This document shows positions 17,017 to 27,087 of a DNA stretch of 37,936 nucleotides, piece by piece. Position 1 is the first letter of the stretch, and each line of letters begins with the position of its first letter. Below the pieces are notes generated by a model. It did not search any database and was not told the DNA's origin. It saw nothing but the letters and a program-made list of their open reading frames with translations. A program made the position numbers and the translations under genes. Location: the NCBI GenBank assembly GCA_947467395.1, contig CANIIC010000018.1, forward strand, positions 1 through 37,936, given 5' to 3'. This DNA comes from Bryobacterales bacterium (GTDB lineage: Bacteria; Acidobacteriota; Terriglobia; Bryobacterales; Bryobacteraceae).

Positions 17017-18324
17017 TTAGTGGAACGACAGTGGAATATCGCCCGGCTGGAAGGCGATGCCGAAGCTGACGCGCGATGCATCCTGTTGGAACAGCGTCGA
17101 GTTGATGTCCTGGCGACGGCGCATATACGTTGCGTAGACATTCAACGGGCCCGCCACACGGTAATTCACAGTCGTCGAACCGCTCAAATACCTGTAGCGC
17201 AGAAGTTGTTGCCCCAGGGCTCGCATGTCGGAGGTCGACCCTTGTACCGAGAAGGTCCAGCGCCGAAGGCCCGTGTAGGAGTAACTCGCACCGTAAGCCT
17301 CTAGCCGGGACGTTAGATACAATCCGTTCCCAGGACTAATCGACCGTGCATAATTTGCCGACACTGAGGACCGGCGGAACGTCTTCGTGAGTGCCAAGGT
17401 GCCGGTCGGCATGATGTTGCGCTTGTAGAAAATCGTTTGCACCGATCCTACTCCGAGCAGGGCGGCGATGGTCGGATCCAGAGCCGTGTTTTGGATACCC
17501 TGCACTTCGGACGTGTACACACCCGCCGTGAGGTCGAGTCGCCATGTTCGAGCGAAGGTTCGGGAGAGTAGTCCGGTATACGTGTTCAAGTCAGACTCGC
17601 CAAATGCGCGAGGATAATCGTAGTGGGTGTGCTGATACGACACTCCGACTGTGGTGTCACGCCCAACCTGATGACGAATGGACCCGCTCAGGTTGTAACC
17701 GTTGGCGCCGACGAGCTGCTGGGCCTTGCGTCGGATAGTGTATCCAGTCCCGCCCACAGTCACGGACGTGCGGCTCGACAAAAGGTACGTTGTGTTCATG
17801 CCCGCCTGAACGAAAGTCGTGCGGTCGTCGAAAAGCAACGAACTGCCGTTTACCAGGGTCGACGGATCGCCGGAGATTGCCGTACCGTAAGTCTGGGTTC
17901 CAGCACTTGCCGTTGTATCGATCAGCAAGCGGCGCGATTTTTGCCACGTGTAGCCAAGGTTCAGATTCTGGTTAACACCATCGTAATTCGTGGCTTGAGT
18001 GTAGTGGCGGAAGTTTCCGTTGTAGTCCAGCCCAAGTACGCTACGACGGAACGTATGACGCCCGTACGCTCCGATTCCCGCTTCAAGGCCCCATAAGGGT
18101 TCGGGTTTGACCAAAGCCCCATTCTGCACGGCGTACGGGAGAAGTCCCGTGTCATAGATGCCTGACCCGTTCGCGAAAAAACGCAGATCCAGGTCCTGGC
18201 CCGATCGCTGCCCGATCGTATTGGCCCCCTGCGACAGGATGCTTGGGCCGGAAGCATTGCCGATGTTTTGCCCAAGAAGTGCCGGACCCAGGGTTACTGC
18301 CAATGCGACGATTGTTTTCTTCAC
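17017..18324 (-). CDS. Outer-membrane beta-barrel protein
   Basis: 435 residues from a GTG at 18324, chosen because GGAG lies 8 bases upstream and a signal peptide follows (VKKTIVALAVTLGPALLGQ). The remainder is a long series of alternating, aromatic-capped strands such as LLIDTTASAGTQTYG, SVTVGGTGYTIRR and NVYATYMRRRQD, and the protein ends ...IPLSFH, close to the terminal-aromatic signal for BAM insertion. I count about 16 strand-like segments. It resembles barrels found with exopolysaccharide or PEP-CTERM loci, but no such genes are in view, so the solute or role is unknown. A perfect TTGACA lies upstream. Confidence 0.8.
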   Translation of the reverse strand: MKKTIVALAVTLGPALLGQNIGNASGPSILSQGANTIGQRSGQDLDLRFFANGSGIYDTGLLPYAVQNGALVKPEPLWGLEAGIGAYGRHTFRRSVLGLDYNGNFRHYTQATNYDGVNQNLNLGYTWQKSRRLLIDTTASAGTQTYGTAISGDPSTLVNGSSLLFDDRTTFVQAGMNTTYLLSSRTSVTVGGTGYTIRRKAQQLVGANGYNLSGSIRHQVGRDTTVGVSYQHTHYDYPRAFGESDLNTYTGLLSRTFARTWRLDLTAGVYTSEVQGIQNTALDPTIAALLGVGSVQTIFYKRNIMPTGTLALTKTFRRSSVSANYARSISPGNGLYLTSRLEAYGASYSYTGLRRWTFSVQGSTSDMRALGQQLLRYRYLSGSTTVNYRVAGPLNVYATYMRRRQDINSTLFQQDASRVSFGIAFQPGDIPLSFH

Positions 18325-18365
18325 GATATAACTCCGATTCTTAAACTTCAGGACGCCACCCTTAA

Positions 18366-18395
18366 AGTCTGACGGGTGGTCACAAACAGTGTCAA
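18366..18395 (-). promoter_or_regulatory. Sigma-70-like promoter of the barrel/receiver operon
   Basis: On the minus strand a consensus -35, TTGACA (18395-18390), is followed after 18 bases by CAGACT (18371-18366), a weak -10. This is about 40 bases before the GTG start of the barrel gene, in the 155-base divergent gap to the DUF4139-like gene. Confidence 0.4.
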
Positions 18396-18479
18396 GTCGA
18401 AATGTTTTGGACACAAGCATCCCTGTTGCAAGGATCGGCAGTCCGGCGGCATATCCTTAAAAGAAAGGAACCGCACCAC

Positions 18480-20435
18480 ATGTTCAAACGATTGGTTCTG
18501 TTGAGCTTGCCCCTGGCCGCCTTCGCCGCCGACCTGCCCGTCCGGGACGTGGTCCTCTATAAGCACGGAGTCGGGTATTTCTCCCGATCCGGAGAATTGG
18601 CCGCTGGAGATACCGCCCAATTGGCGTTTAAGGCCTCCGAAATGAATGACGTGCTGAAGTCGCTCACGATCGTCGATGCCAGCGGCGCTCCCATCGCCGG
18701 CGTCCGCTATGACGCCAGCGAACCACTGGAACAGCGCCTCGCCGAATTCCCCTTCCGCGTCACCGAAGGTGCCCCGCTGGTCGGCTTCCTCGACCAGTTG
18801 AAAGGTGCGCGCCTCGACCTGGGTCCCAACAACGGCGGCGTGATTGTAAGTGCTCGTGTGATTCATTCGAATGACCCGGCCAGGCCTGGTGAGCGCGAAG
18901 TCGTCGTCATCCTGGCCGACAACGCCGAACTGCGCACTATAGATTTGAGTGCTGTCAGCTACGTTCGTTTCACAGATCCCAAGAATCAGACCATGCTTCG
19001 CGACTACCTGACCATCGCCAGCGGAGCCCGCTCCCGCGACCGTCGCAACGTCTTCATCGACGCGTCGAAACAGGGAACTCGCCGCGTCACCGCCAGTTAC
19101 ATGATTCCGGCCGCCGTATGGAAGTCCAGCTATCGCCTGATCTTCCCCGCCACCGGCGAGCCCATGCTGGAAGGCTGGGCCATCATCGACAACACCTCCG
19201 GCGATGACTGGACCAACGTGAATCTATCGGTGGTCTCCGGCCGTCCGATCTCCTTCATCAGTCAGTTGTACGCTCCCAAGTACGTGACGCGCCCCGGTGC
19301 GGAAGTAGCGGAGGTTCAGGCCGCTGCGCCACAGGTCTTTGAAGGGGTTGTGGGTGGTTTCATGGCAGACTCTGCGAATATGGCCAAGGCCGAGATGCGC
19401 CTCGGTGCAGTCGCTCCCCAACAGGCAAGACCGGCGTCGCCCTCGTCTATCGCTCCCAACACTATCGCCGCCGAACTAGGTGACCTCTTCGAATACCGCT
19501 TCTCCACGCCCGTCACCGTCAAGCAGGGCGAATCCGCGATGCTGCCATTCCTGCAGCAGAAGCTCGGCGCACGCAAGCTGCTCATCTACTCCGAACGCTT
19601 CGGCGCGAATCCGCAGAACGCCGCCGAACTCACTAACTCCACCGGCAAGACACTCGATGGCGGCCCGATCACCGTCTACGACGCCAACGCCTACGCTGGC
19701 GAAGCACTCATCGAGACATTGAAGGCCGATGACAAGCGCCTCATCAGCTACGGTGTCGATCTCGGCACCCGCATCACCACCAAGATCGATTCCTCCGCCG
19801 CAAACGTGCGCGAACTGCACCTGCGCCGCGGCGTGCTGACCACGCGCAACGCCTTGCAGGAGAGCAAGACCTACACGATCAACAACGTTGACGCGACCCG
19901 CAAGACGATCATCATCGAACATCCTCTGCGCCAGAGTTACGCGCTGATCAGCGAAGTGAAGCCGAAAGAGACGACTTCCTCAGCACTGCGCTTTGAAGTC
20001 ACTGTCGGCGGCAAGGCGACGGAAACGTTCGTCGTGAAAGAAGAGCGCGTCTACGATCAGACCTCGACCATCTCGAACATGACGCCCGACGTGCTCGCCA
20101 GCAGCATCCAGGGTCGTCCGCTCAGCGCGGCCGCGAAAACGCAGGTCGATCGCATCCTCGCGAAGAAATGTGAGATCGCGACAAACCAGGCGCAGTCGCA
20201 GGCAGCTGAAACCAACGTACGCAACATCGCCAGTGATCAGGACCGCTATCGCCAGAACATCAACACCCTGCGCGGTGTCGCCGGTCAGGATCCGCTGGTG
20301 CAGCAGTACTCCAAGCAGCTGTCGGATTCCGAAGTTCGGCTGACCACTTTGCGCGATCAGCAGGTGCAGTTACAGCGTGCAGCCCAGACCTTGCAGACTG
20401 AGCTGAACACGCTGATTGAATCTGCCGACTTCTAG
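18480..20435 (+). CDS. Exported DUF4139-like protein with C-terminal coiled coil
   Basis: 651 residues. The ATG at 18480 is chosen over an upstream in-frame ATG (18402) because AAAGGA lies 10 bases before it and a signal peptide follows at once (MFKRLVLLSLPLAAFA). The mature start VRDVVLYKHGVGYFSRSGEL and the later YMIPAAVWKSSYRLIF...AIIDNTSGDDW are the hallmarks of DUF4139-type proteins, predicted beta-rich exported proteins without proven function. Residues about 560-650 form a long heptad-rich coiled coil, probably for oligomerisation. It converges on smc, with stop codons overlapping by four bases. Confidence 0.75.
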   Translation: MFKRLVLLSLPLAAFAADLPVRDVVLYKHGVGYFSRSGELAAGDTAQLAFKASEMNDVLKSLTIVDASGAPIAGVRYDASEPLEQRLAEFPFRVTEGAPLVGFLDQLKGARLDLGPNNGGVIVSARVIHSNDPARPGEREVVVILADNAELRTIDLSAVSYVRFTDPKNQTMLRDYLTIASGARSRDRRNVFIDASKQGTRRVTASYMIPAAVWKSSYRLIFPATGEPMLEGWAIIDNTSGDDWTNVNLSVVSGRPISFISQLYAPKYVTRPGAEVAEVQAAAPQVFEGVVGGFMADSANMAKAEMRLGAVAPQQARPASPSSIAPNTIAAELGDLFEYRFSTPVTVKQGESAMLPFLQQKLGARKLLIYSERFGANPQNAAELTNSTGKTLDGGPITVYDANAYAGEALIETLKADDKRLISYGVDLGTRITTKIDSSAANVRELHLRRGVLTTRNALQESKTYTINNVDATRKTIIIEHPLRQSYALISEVKPKETTSSALRFEVTVGGKATETFVVKEERVYDQTSTISNMTPDVLASSIQGRPLSAAAKTQVDRILAKKCEIATNQAQSQAAETNVRNIASDQDRYRQNINTLRGVAGQDPLVQQYSKQLSDSEVRLTTLRDQQVQLQRAAQTLQTELNTLIESADF

Positions 20436-23400
20436 GCCGTCACCAGTTCCTGTTGCGGTTCGGGTGCAGCCGGTGGCGGCTCGAACCGCACGCTGACCAG
20501 CGTGGAACAACCCGGCTCCTGCATCGTCACGCCGTACAGCGCTTGCGCCACTTCCATGGTGCGCTTGGCGTGCGTGATGACGATGAACTGGGTCTCGTCC
20601 GACATCTCCTTGATCAAGCGCGTCAGCCGTTGGATGTTCGATTCATCCAGCGGAGCATCGACTTCGTCCAGGATGCAGAACGGGCTGGGCGTGTAGCGGA
20701 AGATCGCCATCAGCAGCGCCATCGCCGTCAGCGACTTCTCACCACCCGACAGCAGCGCCACGTTCTGCAACTTCTTGCCCGGAGGCGAAGCCAGAATGTC
20801 GATGCCGCTTTCGTTCAAGTTGGTTTCGTCGGTCAGGCGCATCTCGCCCTGGCCACCGCCGAACAACGTTTTGAACATCCCCTTGAAGTGTTCGTTGACC
20901 GCGTCGAACGCTTCCTTGAACCGTCTGCGCGACTCGTTGTCCAACTCCTGAATCGCCTTCTCGGTATCGCGGATCGAGTCGAGCAAGTCCTGACGCTGCG
21001 TGTTCAGGAACTCGTAACGATGCGTCGCTTCCTGATACTCCTCGAGCGCCTGCGGATTCACCGGACCCAACGCCTCGATACGCGCACGCACCGCCGTCGA
21101 TTGTTCTTCGGCCTCCAGAACGCCCGCTTCGTCCAACTCACCTTCCAGTTCGATCTCCGAAGGCGCGATGTTCAGATCTTTGCGGCTGGTTTCATCCAGA
21201 TGCTTCAGGTCGCTCTGCTTCTTGACCAGTTCCAGCTCGATCGCTCCGCGACGTTCCTGCGCGGCCTGCGATTCGTTGCGCAGCGCACGCAACGATTCCT
21301 CCAGGGCCGCCAACGCCGCCCGGCCTTCCGTCTCCGCAGCCTGCAACCGAGCGACCTGCGCCGCAGCGGTCTCCGTCTCTTCGCCCAACTGCGCGGCGCG
21401 AGCATCCAGGCCCACGTTATCGCCCAACAGGCGATTGCGTTCGGCACCCATGCGTTCCAACTCGCGAGCCAGCTCTTCGCGACGCGCCGCGATGTGCCGC
21501 AACTGCGATTCCAGCCGAGCCGTCGCGCCCTTCTCCGCACGCTGCCGCTCTTCGATGCCCGCCAACTCCGACCGCAGGTTCGAATAATCTTCGTTGATCG
21601 CATGCACGCGCGACTGGAGACCTTCGATCTCCGCACGCATCGCTTCCAGAACTTTCTCCTGTTCGAAGCGCTGCGCCTCGCGTTCGGCAACAGCAGCCTG
21701 GCTCTGTTCGCGACGTTCACGAGACTGCGCCTCGGCGCGCTGCAAACGCTCCATCTCCAAGCGAGCCGTCGACAACCGCTGTCCCGAGCGAGCCGATTCC
21801 TCGGCCAGCTTGCGCTGCTCATGATCCAGCGCCAACGCGTCCTTTTCCTGCGCCTGCTGCTGCGCTCGAACGTATTCCAACTCCTCCGCCAAGCGAGCAG
21901 CGGACTGTTCCAGCGCCTCCAGCGTCGACGTCAGCGAGTCGAGCTCCGCCTGCTTCGATTCCACCTGACCATTGAGTTCGCGCAATTCGCGCTTCAACGC
22001 CAGCGGACCACTGGTGCTCTTGCGGCCACCCGTCACAGCCGACCCATGATAGCTGGTGCCGTCCGGCAGCAGGAAGTGGCACTCCGGATGTTGCGGAGCG
22101 AGCCGTTGAGCATCGGAGTGTTCATGGACCAGGAAGCAATTGCCCACGCGATCCAGTAAACCCTGCGGCGCTTGCGAGAACCCGTTGGTCAAACGCAGCG
22201 CATCCACCAAGCGCCCGGCGATCGCCGAATCCTGTGGGCGCTCCGTGATCCGCGCACCCTGCGACGATGCGCCGCTGTGCACCAGGAACGTAGCGCGGCC
22301 ATCGGCTTCAGCGCGCAGGAACCCGATGCCGGATTCAGCCTCGGTCCAGTCATGCACCACTACGTATTCCAGCTCTTCATGCAGGAACGTTTCCGACGCC
22401 TTTTCCCAGGCCGGATCGGTCAGTTCCATGAAGTCCGCCAGCACGCCCATGGGCTTGAAGCCGCCTTCATTGGCGCTGAACAACCGCTTCACCGATTCGG
22501 TGGTGTAGGCGCGATGCGACAGGATTTCATCCAGCGAATCCCGGCGCGCCTTGTGCCGAGCCAGCACCGCGCGCACTTCGTCCAACTGCTGCCGCGAGCT
22601 TTGTATCTGCGCCCGGCTCTCCTGCAGTTCTTCGGCAACGCGCGTGCGCCGGTCGCCCAGCGATTCCAGTTCCATCTGCCGCGCCGACAACTTGTGGCCC
22701 AGCTCTTCCTTCACCTGATCCAGGCGAGCCAGATCGGCTACGGCCGTATCTTCATCGCGCTTCGTACGTGCGGTGTCGCGCTCGATGGCCGCCAAGTACT
22801 CATCGATCTGCACCACTTGATTGCGCAGTGTCGAGGCTTCGCCCACCAACCGCAGAACCAATTGACGCGCACCGTCGATGCCGCGCTCACGCTCGCGTAG
22901 GTCGTTCTGCAGCGCGTCGCGTTCCGAGGTCTTGGCCTGCAGATGCTCGCGCATGGACGCGATCTCGTGTTCCAGCTCTGCCACGCGCTGCACATGCGCG
23001 TCCAGCTCGGTCTGCTCACGCTCACGACGCGCATCGAGCTCATTAGACTCGTTGTCGCCCGCCGTCATGCGCTCATCCAGGCTACCGATCTGCTTGGCCT
23101 GTAGTTCCAGCCGACCGCGCGTGCGCTCGGATTCCAGCTTCAGCTCGGCCACCTGTGCACGAGCCGTCGTCAGCTCGGCTTCCGTGCGATAACAGGTCTC
23201 CTGCACCTGCGCATGATCGCGCTCCTGCTGCATCAGCTGCGCCGACAGTTCCTGGAACGTCGTCTGCGCCTGATTCAAATCCGTGGTCAGCGTGGTGGCT
23301 TCAGTTTCCAGCATCCGGAACCGGCCGGAGATCGCGCGCCGCAAGTGGCCGATCATCTCTTCGCGCAGTTCTTCGTACCGCTTCGCCTTCGACGCCTGGC

Positions 23401-24070
23401 GTTTCAGCGAGTTCACCTGACGGCTGACTTCCTCAAGAATGTCGAACACGCGAGCCAGATTCTGGCGGCTGCTTTCCAGCTTGGCTTCGGCCAGCCGCTT
23501 GCGCGACTTATACTTTCCGATGCCTGCGGCCTCCTCGATAATCGCGCGACGGTCGGCCGGCTTGTTCGACAGAATCTGCCCGATGCGACCCTGCTCGATG
23601 ATGGCGTAGCTCTCCGGACCCAGGCCCGTGCCGCTGAAGATGTCCTGAATGTCGCGCAGGCGGGCGCTCTTGCCGTTCACCAGATACTCGCTCTCGCCCG
23701 AACGGTACAGACGGCGCGTGATCGTGACGTCCTTCGCCGCGGTTGTGGTCACCGGCTCGGAGGGCTCCTCGCCACCTTCGCTCTGCACGAAGACATGGTT
23801 GCCCGGGTCCATCATGGTCAGCGTCACCTGAGCCATCCCCAGCGGCTTGCGGTCGCGCGTCCCGGCGAAGATCACGTCTTCCATGCGGGTGCCGCGCAGG
23901 CTCTTGGCGCTCTGTTCGCCCAGTACCCAGCTGATCGCGTCACTAATATTGGATTTGCCGCATCCGTTCGGGCCGACAATGGCCGCGATGCCGGACCCGT
24001 GGAACTTCATGTCCGTGCGGTCGTAAAAGGACTTAAACCCCTGGATGTCAACGCGTTTGAGCTTCAGCAT
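20432..24070 (-). CDS. smc: Chromosome segregation ATPase SMC
   Basis: 1212 residues, usual length. SMC dimerises, binds ScpAB and extrudes DNA loops to compact and separate chromosomes. Seen: N-terminal Walker A GPNGCGKS (33-40); a first coiled-coil arm; a hinge around residues 510-650 (from AYTTESVKRLFSANEGGFKP to the glycines of SAVTGGRKS); the return arm; ABC signature LLSGGEKSLTAMALL (about 1113-1127) and Walker B CILDEVDAPLDESN (about 1140). The arms are very rich in Glu, Arg and Gln. AGAGG lies 7 bases before the ATG. Convergent with the upstream-coordinate DUF4139-like gene. Confidence 0.97.
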   Translation of the reverse strand: MLKLKRVDIQGFKSFYDRTDMKFHGSGIAAIVGPNGCGKSNISDAISWVLGEQSAKSLRGTRMEDVIFAGTRDRKPLGMAQVTLTMMDPGNHVFVQSEGGEEPSEPVTTTAAKDVTITRRLYRSGESEYLVNGKSARLRDIQDIFSGTGLGPESYAIIEQGRIGQILSNKPADRRAIIEEAAGIGKYKSRKRLAEAKLESSRQNLARVFDILEEVSRQVNSLKRQASKAKRYEELREEMIGHLRRAISGRFRMLETEATTLTTDLNQAQTTFQELSAQLMQQERDHAQVQETCYRTEAELTTARAQVAELKLESERTRGRLELQAKQIGSLDERMTAGDNESNELDARREREQTELDAHVQRVAELEHEIASMREHLQAKTSERDALQNDLRERERGIDGARQLVLRLVGEASTLRNQVVQIDEYLAAIERDTARTKRDEDTAVADLARLDQVKEELGHKLSARQMELESLGDRRTRVAEELQESRAQIQSSRQQLDEVRAVLARHKARRDSLDEILSHRAYTTESVKRLFSANEGGFKPMGVLADFMELTDPAWEKASETFLHEELEYVVVHDWTEAESGIGFLRAEADGRATFLVHSGASSQGARITERPQDSAIAGRLVDALRLTNGFSQAPQGLLDRVGNCFLVHEHSDAQRLAPQHPECHFLLPDGTSYHGSAVTGGRKSTSGPLALKRELRELNGQVESKQAELDSLTSTLEALEQSAARLAEELEYVRAQQQAQEKDALALDHEQRKLAEESARSGQRLSTARLEMERLQRAEAQSRERREQSQAAVAEREAQRFEQEKVLEAMRAEIEGLQSRVHAINEDYSNLRSELAGIEERQRAEKGATARLESQLRHIAARREELARELERMGAERNRLLGDNVGLDARAAQLGEETETAAAQVARLQAAETEGRAALAALEESLRALRNESQAAQERRGAIELELVKKQSDLKHLDETSRKDLNIAPSEIELEGELDEAGVLEAEEQSTAVRARIEALGPVNPQALEEYQEATHRYEFLNTQRQDLLDSIRDTEKAIQELDNESRRRFKEAFDAVNEHFKGMFKTLFGGGQGEMRLTDETNLNESGIDILASPPGKKLQNVALLSGGEKSLTAMALLMAIFRYTPSPFCILDEVDAPLDESNIQRLTRLIKEMSDETQFIVITHAKRTMEVAQALYGVTMQEPGCSTLVSVRFEPPPAAPEPQQELVTA

Positions 24071-24372
24071 GAAAGAACCTCTTAATGGGACGCCGGATGA
24101 AATACCTGGGGGAAGGTAGGACTATCGTAAACCGGATGAAGAGGAAAGTAAAGCGGGTGGAGCACTGAATGTAGGGGCTGCTGCTCGTAAACGCCCATAT
24201 ATAGTGATAGTGAGCCGCAAGTGGCTTCCCATCATCCGTTTAGCGGATCGGGACACCCGCACTTCCGCGGTATGGGTCTTAGTGATACGTGAGGAAAGCC
24301 TGAGACCGCAAAGGAGGGAACATTTTCAGGCCAACACCGTATTTATTCTCGTGACGGAGACACAATAGAAGA
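24071..24372. other. Divergent gap between smc and the ABC operon
   Basis: About 300 bases with no gene that I can support. It contains two similar GGATGAA words (24096 and 24133 region), an AT-rich stretch CCATATATAGTGATAG near 24190, and near the ABC start a CACAAT hexamer (24361-24366) exactly six bases before the ATG, like the leaderless arrangement of other genes here but a poor -10 match. I saw no clear terminator or structured RNA. Confidence 0.35.
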
Positions 24373-25302
24373 ATGGCGGACGCAGTCATCAACTTGGACG
24401 GACTGACGGTTCGCCTGGGCAAGCGAGAAATTCTGCACGGCCTCAAAGGCGAACTCACCGGCCGTACCATCGGACTACTGGGACCCAACGGAGCAGGGAA
24501 GTCGACCCTCATCCAAACCCTGCTCGGCTTCTGCCCGCCCACCTCCGGCACCGCCTCCATCTTCGGCGAAGATATCCGTAGCCAGGCCCGCAAGCTGCGC
24601 GGAGTCATCGGCTACATGCCGGAAAACGATTCCTTCATCGCCGACATGACGGCGGTCGGCTTCGTCAAACTGATGGGAGAGCTGAGCGGCCTTCCCGCCG
24701 AAGCTGCCCTCGAGCGAGCCCACGAAGTCCTGTTCTACGTCGGCCTCGGCGAGGCCCGCTATCGACCCCTGGGTACCTACTCGCTCGGCATGAAACAACT
24801 CGCCAAGCTCGCCCAGGCCATTGTGCACGGGCCGCGGCTCGTGATCCTCGATGAGCCCACCAACGGTCTCGACCCGCCGGCCCGCGCTCGCATGATCAAG
24901 CTCATCAAAGAAATGCGCGACACCGGCAAGATGCACCTGGTCGTCTGCTCGCACTTGCTCCGCGACGTCGAAGAGACCTGTGAGGAAGTGCTAATCCTCA
25001 AAGCCGGCCGCATCGTCCACTATTCGAACCTCGAAGAAGAACGCAAGGCGAACCAGCGCTTCGTCGAAATCGAGATGCTGGGAAATGAAGCAGGCTTTGC
25101 CGAAGCGCTGGCCCAGCGCGGCTGCGAGTGCACGCCCGCCGGACAGGGTCGCCTGAAGATGGTGGTCCCGCCCGAATTTGAACTGCGCGAGATCTACGTC
25201 CTCGCCGCCGAACGCGACCTGCAACTCCGCCGCCTCAACTATCGCCGCGATACGCTCGAAGACATTTTCCTGAAAGCGATGGCCACCGATGGCAGTCTAT
25301 AA
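24373..25302 (+). CDS. ABC transporter ATP-binding protein (first of pair)
   Basis: 309 residues. Walker A GPNGAGKS (37-44), a signature reading YSLGMK (136-141, a variant of LSGGQ usual in ABC-2 exporters), Walker [13 protein letters not shown] (about 156-167) and a His-containing switch CSHLL. The C-terminal 90 residues form an extra regulatory-type domain ([17 protein letters not shown]...), seen in ATPases of the ABC-2/NatA class. It energises export by the permease that follows, whose start overlaps its end by 14 bases. Confidence 0.92.
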   Translation: MADAVINLDGLTVRLGKREILHGLKGELTGRTIGLLGPNGAGKSTLIQTLLGFCPPTSGTASIFGEDIRSQARKLRGVIGYMPENDSFIADMTAVGFVKLMGELSGLPAEAALERAHEVLFYVGLGEARYRPLGTYSLGMKQLAKLAQAIVHGPRLVILDEPTNGLDPPARARMIKLIKEMRDTGKMHLVVCSHLLRDVEETCEEVLILKAGRIVHYSNLEEERKANQRFVEIEMLGNEAGFAEALAQRGCECTPAGQGRLKMVVPPEFELREIYVLAAERDLQLRRLNYRRDTLEDIFLKAMATDGSL

Positions 25303-26149
25303 GCGCACTTACACCGGCTACGATGGGCCGCTCACCCCTGAGTGGTCGCGCTTCCTGATCCTTCCGCGCGCCAACTACCGGCAGCTGGGCCAGTCCAAGC
25401 TGCTCACCATCCTGCGCATGGCGGCGATGTTCTACCCGCTCGGCTGCATCGTGTGGGTCTACTTGGCCAACAATCTCTCCGTGCTGTCCACTGTGGGCTT
25501 CGATGTCGGCCAATACATCAAGGTGGATACCTCGTTGTTCCTCTACTTCTGCTGGGTGCAGGGCGCTTTCGCCTACATCATGACCGCTCTGGTCGGCCCC
25601 TCCTTGGTTTCGCCCGACCTGGTCAACAACGCCCTCCCGCTCTACTTCGCGCGACCCTTTTCGCGCACCGAATACGTCCTCGGCAAGCTCAGCGTGCTCG
25701 GGATCCTGCTCTCCACCATCACCTGGATTCCCGGCTTAGTGGTCTGGATCATCCAAGCCTCGCTCGGCGGCTGGGACTGGACCGTGGCTAATCTGTGGGT
25801 CGCGGGATCCCTGTTCCTCGGCATGACGCTGTGGGTCCTGTTGCTCAGCCTCATCGCTCTCGCCGTCTCGGCATGGGTGAAGTGGCGGATCGCTGCAGGC
25901 GCGCTACTGCTCGGGATCTTCGTCGCCGGCGCGGGCTTCGGCACGGCCATCAATCAAATCGTGCGTACCGATTACGGATCGCTGGTGAACCTGCCCGAAG
26001 TGATGTTCACGCTGTGGTCGCAATTGTTCGGCCTGGAATCGACCACCGGTCTGCCCGCCGAATATGCCTGGGCCACCTATGTGACTGTGTGTGCCGGCTG
26101 CTTGTGGCTGCTGTGGCGCAAGGTTCGCGCCTTTGAGGTGGTGAAGTAA
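25289..26149 (+). CDS. ABC-2 type transporter permease
   Basis: 286 residues, about six transmembrane helices (for example [20 protein letters not shown] marks the loop after helix 2, and the run [20 protein letters not shown] is helix 3). The cytoplasmic start [19 protein letters not shown] has the short amphipathic lead-in seen in ABC-2 permeases. The sequence [20 protein letters not shown], between helices, is the typical coupling region to the ATPase. It overlaps the first ATPase gene by 14 bases and its TAA overlaps the second ATPase ATG. Substrate unknown. Confidence 0.88.
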   Translation: MAVYKRTYTGYDGPLTPEWSRFLILPRANYRQLGQSKLLTILRMAAMFYPLGCIVWVYLANNLSVLSTVGFDVGQYIKVDTSLFLYFCWVQGAFAYIMTALVGPSLVSPDLVNNALPLYFARPFSRTEYVLGKLSVLGILLSTITWIPGLVVWIIQASLGGWDWTVANLWVAGSLFLGMTLWVLLLSLIALAVSAWVKWRIAAGALLLGIFVAGAGFGTAINQIVRTDYGSLVNLPEVMFTLWSQLFGLESTTGLPAEYAWATYVTVCAGCLWLLWRKVRAFEVVK

Positions 26150-27087
26150 TGAGCGGCGCCATCACCTTCGACAACGTCTCCCGCTTCTACGGCGACGTGC
26201 TGGGCGTCAATCGCGTCACGCTCTCCATCCCGCCCGGCATCACCAGCCTGGTCGGACCGAACGGCTCCGGCAAGACGACCCTCATGAACCTCATGACCGG
26301 TCTGGTCCGTCCCACGCGTGGCTCCATCGACGTGCTGGGAGTCAGCCCGCAGGATCCCGAGCGTTTGTTCAAAATCGTCGGCTACTCCACGCAATTCGAT
26401 TCCTACCCGCGCGGTATGACCGGCTTCCAGTTCATCCAGTCCTACCTGCGATTGTTCGGCATGTCCGCCAACGACGCGGCCGCAGCCGCGATGCGCGTCA
26501 TCGAACGCGTCAACCTCGCCGAAGCCGCCAATCGCAAGATCGCTGGCTACAGCAAGGGCATGCGCCAGCGTATTCGTCTTGCACAAGCCATCGCCCATGA
26601 TCCCCGCGTGCTGGTACTCGACGAACCACTGAACGGCCTCGATCCCTTGGTGCGCTCGGAAACTATCGCTCTTTTCCGCGCCTGGGCCGCCGAAGGCCGC
26701 CACGTCATCGTGTCGAGCCATGTCCTCCACGAAGTCGACTCCATCTCCGATCAAGTCATCCTGCTCGCCAACGGCTACGTCGTCGCCGAAGGCCAGATCC
26801 GTGGTGTCCGCGACGAAATGCGCGAACACCCCATGCAGGTCGTGCTTCGCTGCACCCGAGCCAACGAAATGGCCGCTCGTGTCTTCGGTGCCGACCACGT
26901 CGTCGAAGCCCGCCTCCACGCCGACGGCGGCGGCTTGTTGATCAAGACCCGCGACGCCGACAAGTTCTACACCATGCTGAACCACATCGCCCTCGACGGT
27001 TTCGTGATCGAAAGCGTGGCTCCCGCGGATGACAACGTGAATTCACTCTATGAGTACCTGATTGGCGGAGAGGAGCCAACTCGATGA
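26149..27087 (+). CDS. ABC transporter ATP-binding protein (second of pair)
   Basis: 312 residues. Walker [10 protein letters not shown] (36-44), Q-loop Gln in [11 protein letters not shown] (Q82), signature YSKGMRQ (134-140), Walker [13 protein letters not shown] (154-165) and switch His in SSHVLHE. Its C-terminal extension resembles that of the first ATPase in length only; the two ATPases are clearly diverged, so they may form a heterodimer or each serve its own permease. Starts on the TAA of the preceding permease gene (TAATG) and overlaps the next by four bases. Confidence 0.92.
   Translation: MSGAITFDNVSRFYGDVLGVNRVTLSIPPGITSLVGPNGSGKTTLMNLMTGLVRPTRGSIDVLGVSPQDPERLFKIVGYSTQFDSYPRGMTGFQFIQSYLRLFGMSANDAAAAAMRVIERVNLAEAANRKIAGYSKGMRQRIRLAQAIAHDPRVLVLDEPLNGLDPLVRSETIALFRAWAAEGRHVIVSSHVLHEVDSISDQVILLANGYVVAEGQIRGVRDEMREHPMQVVLRCTRANEMAARVFGADHVVEARLHADGGGLLIKTRDADKFYTMLNHIALDGFVIESVAPADDNVNSLYEYLIGGEEPTR

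Noticed and set aside
20453-22159. 568-codon open frame on the plus strand opposite smc
   Set aside because: Antisense of the SMC coiled coil; translation is Arg/Leu/Phe-rich repetitive noise.
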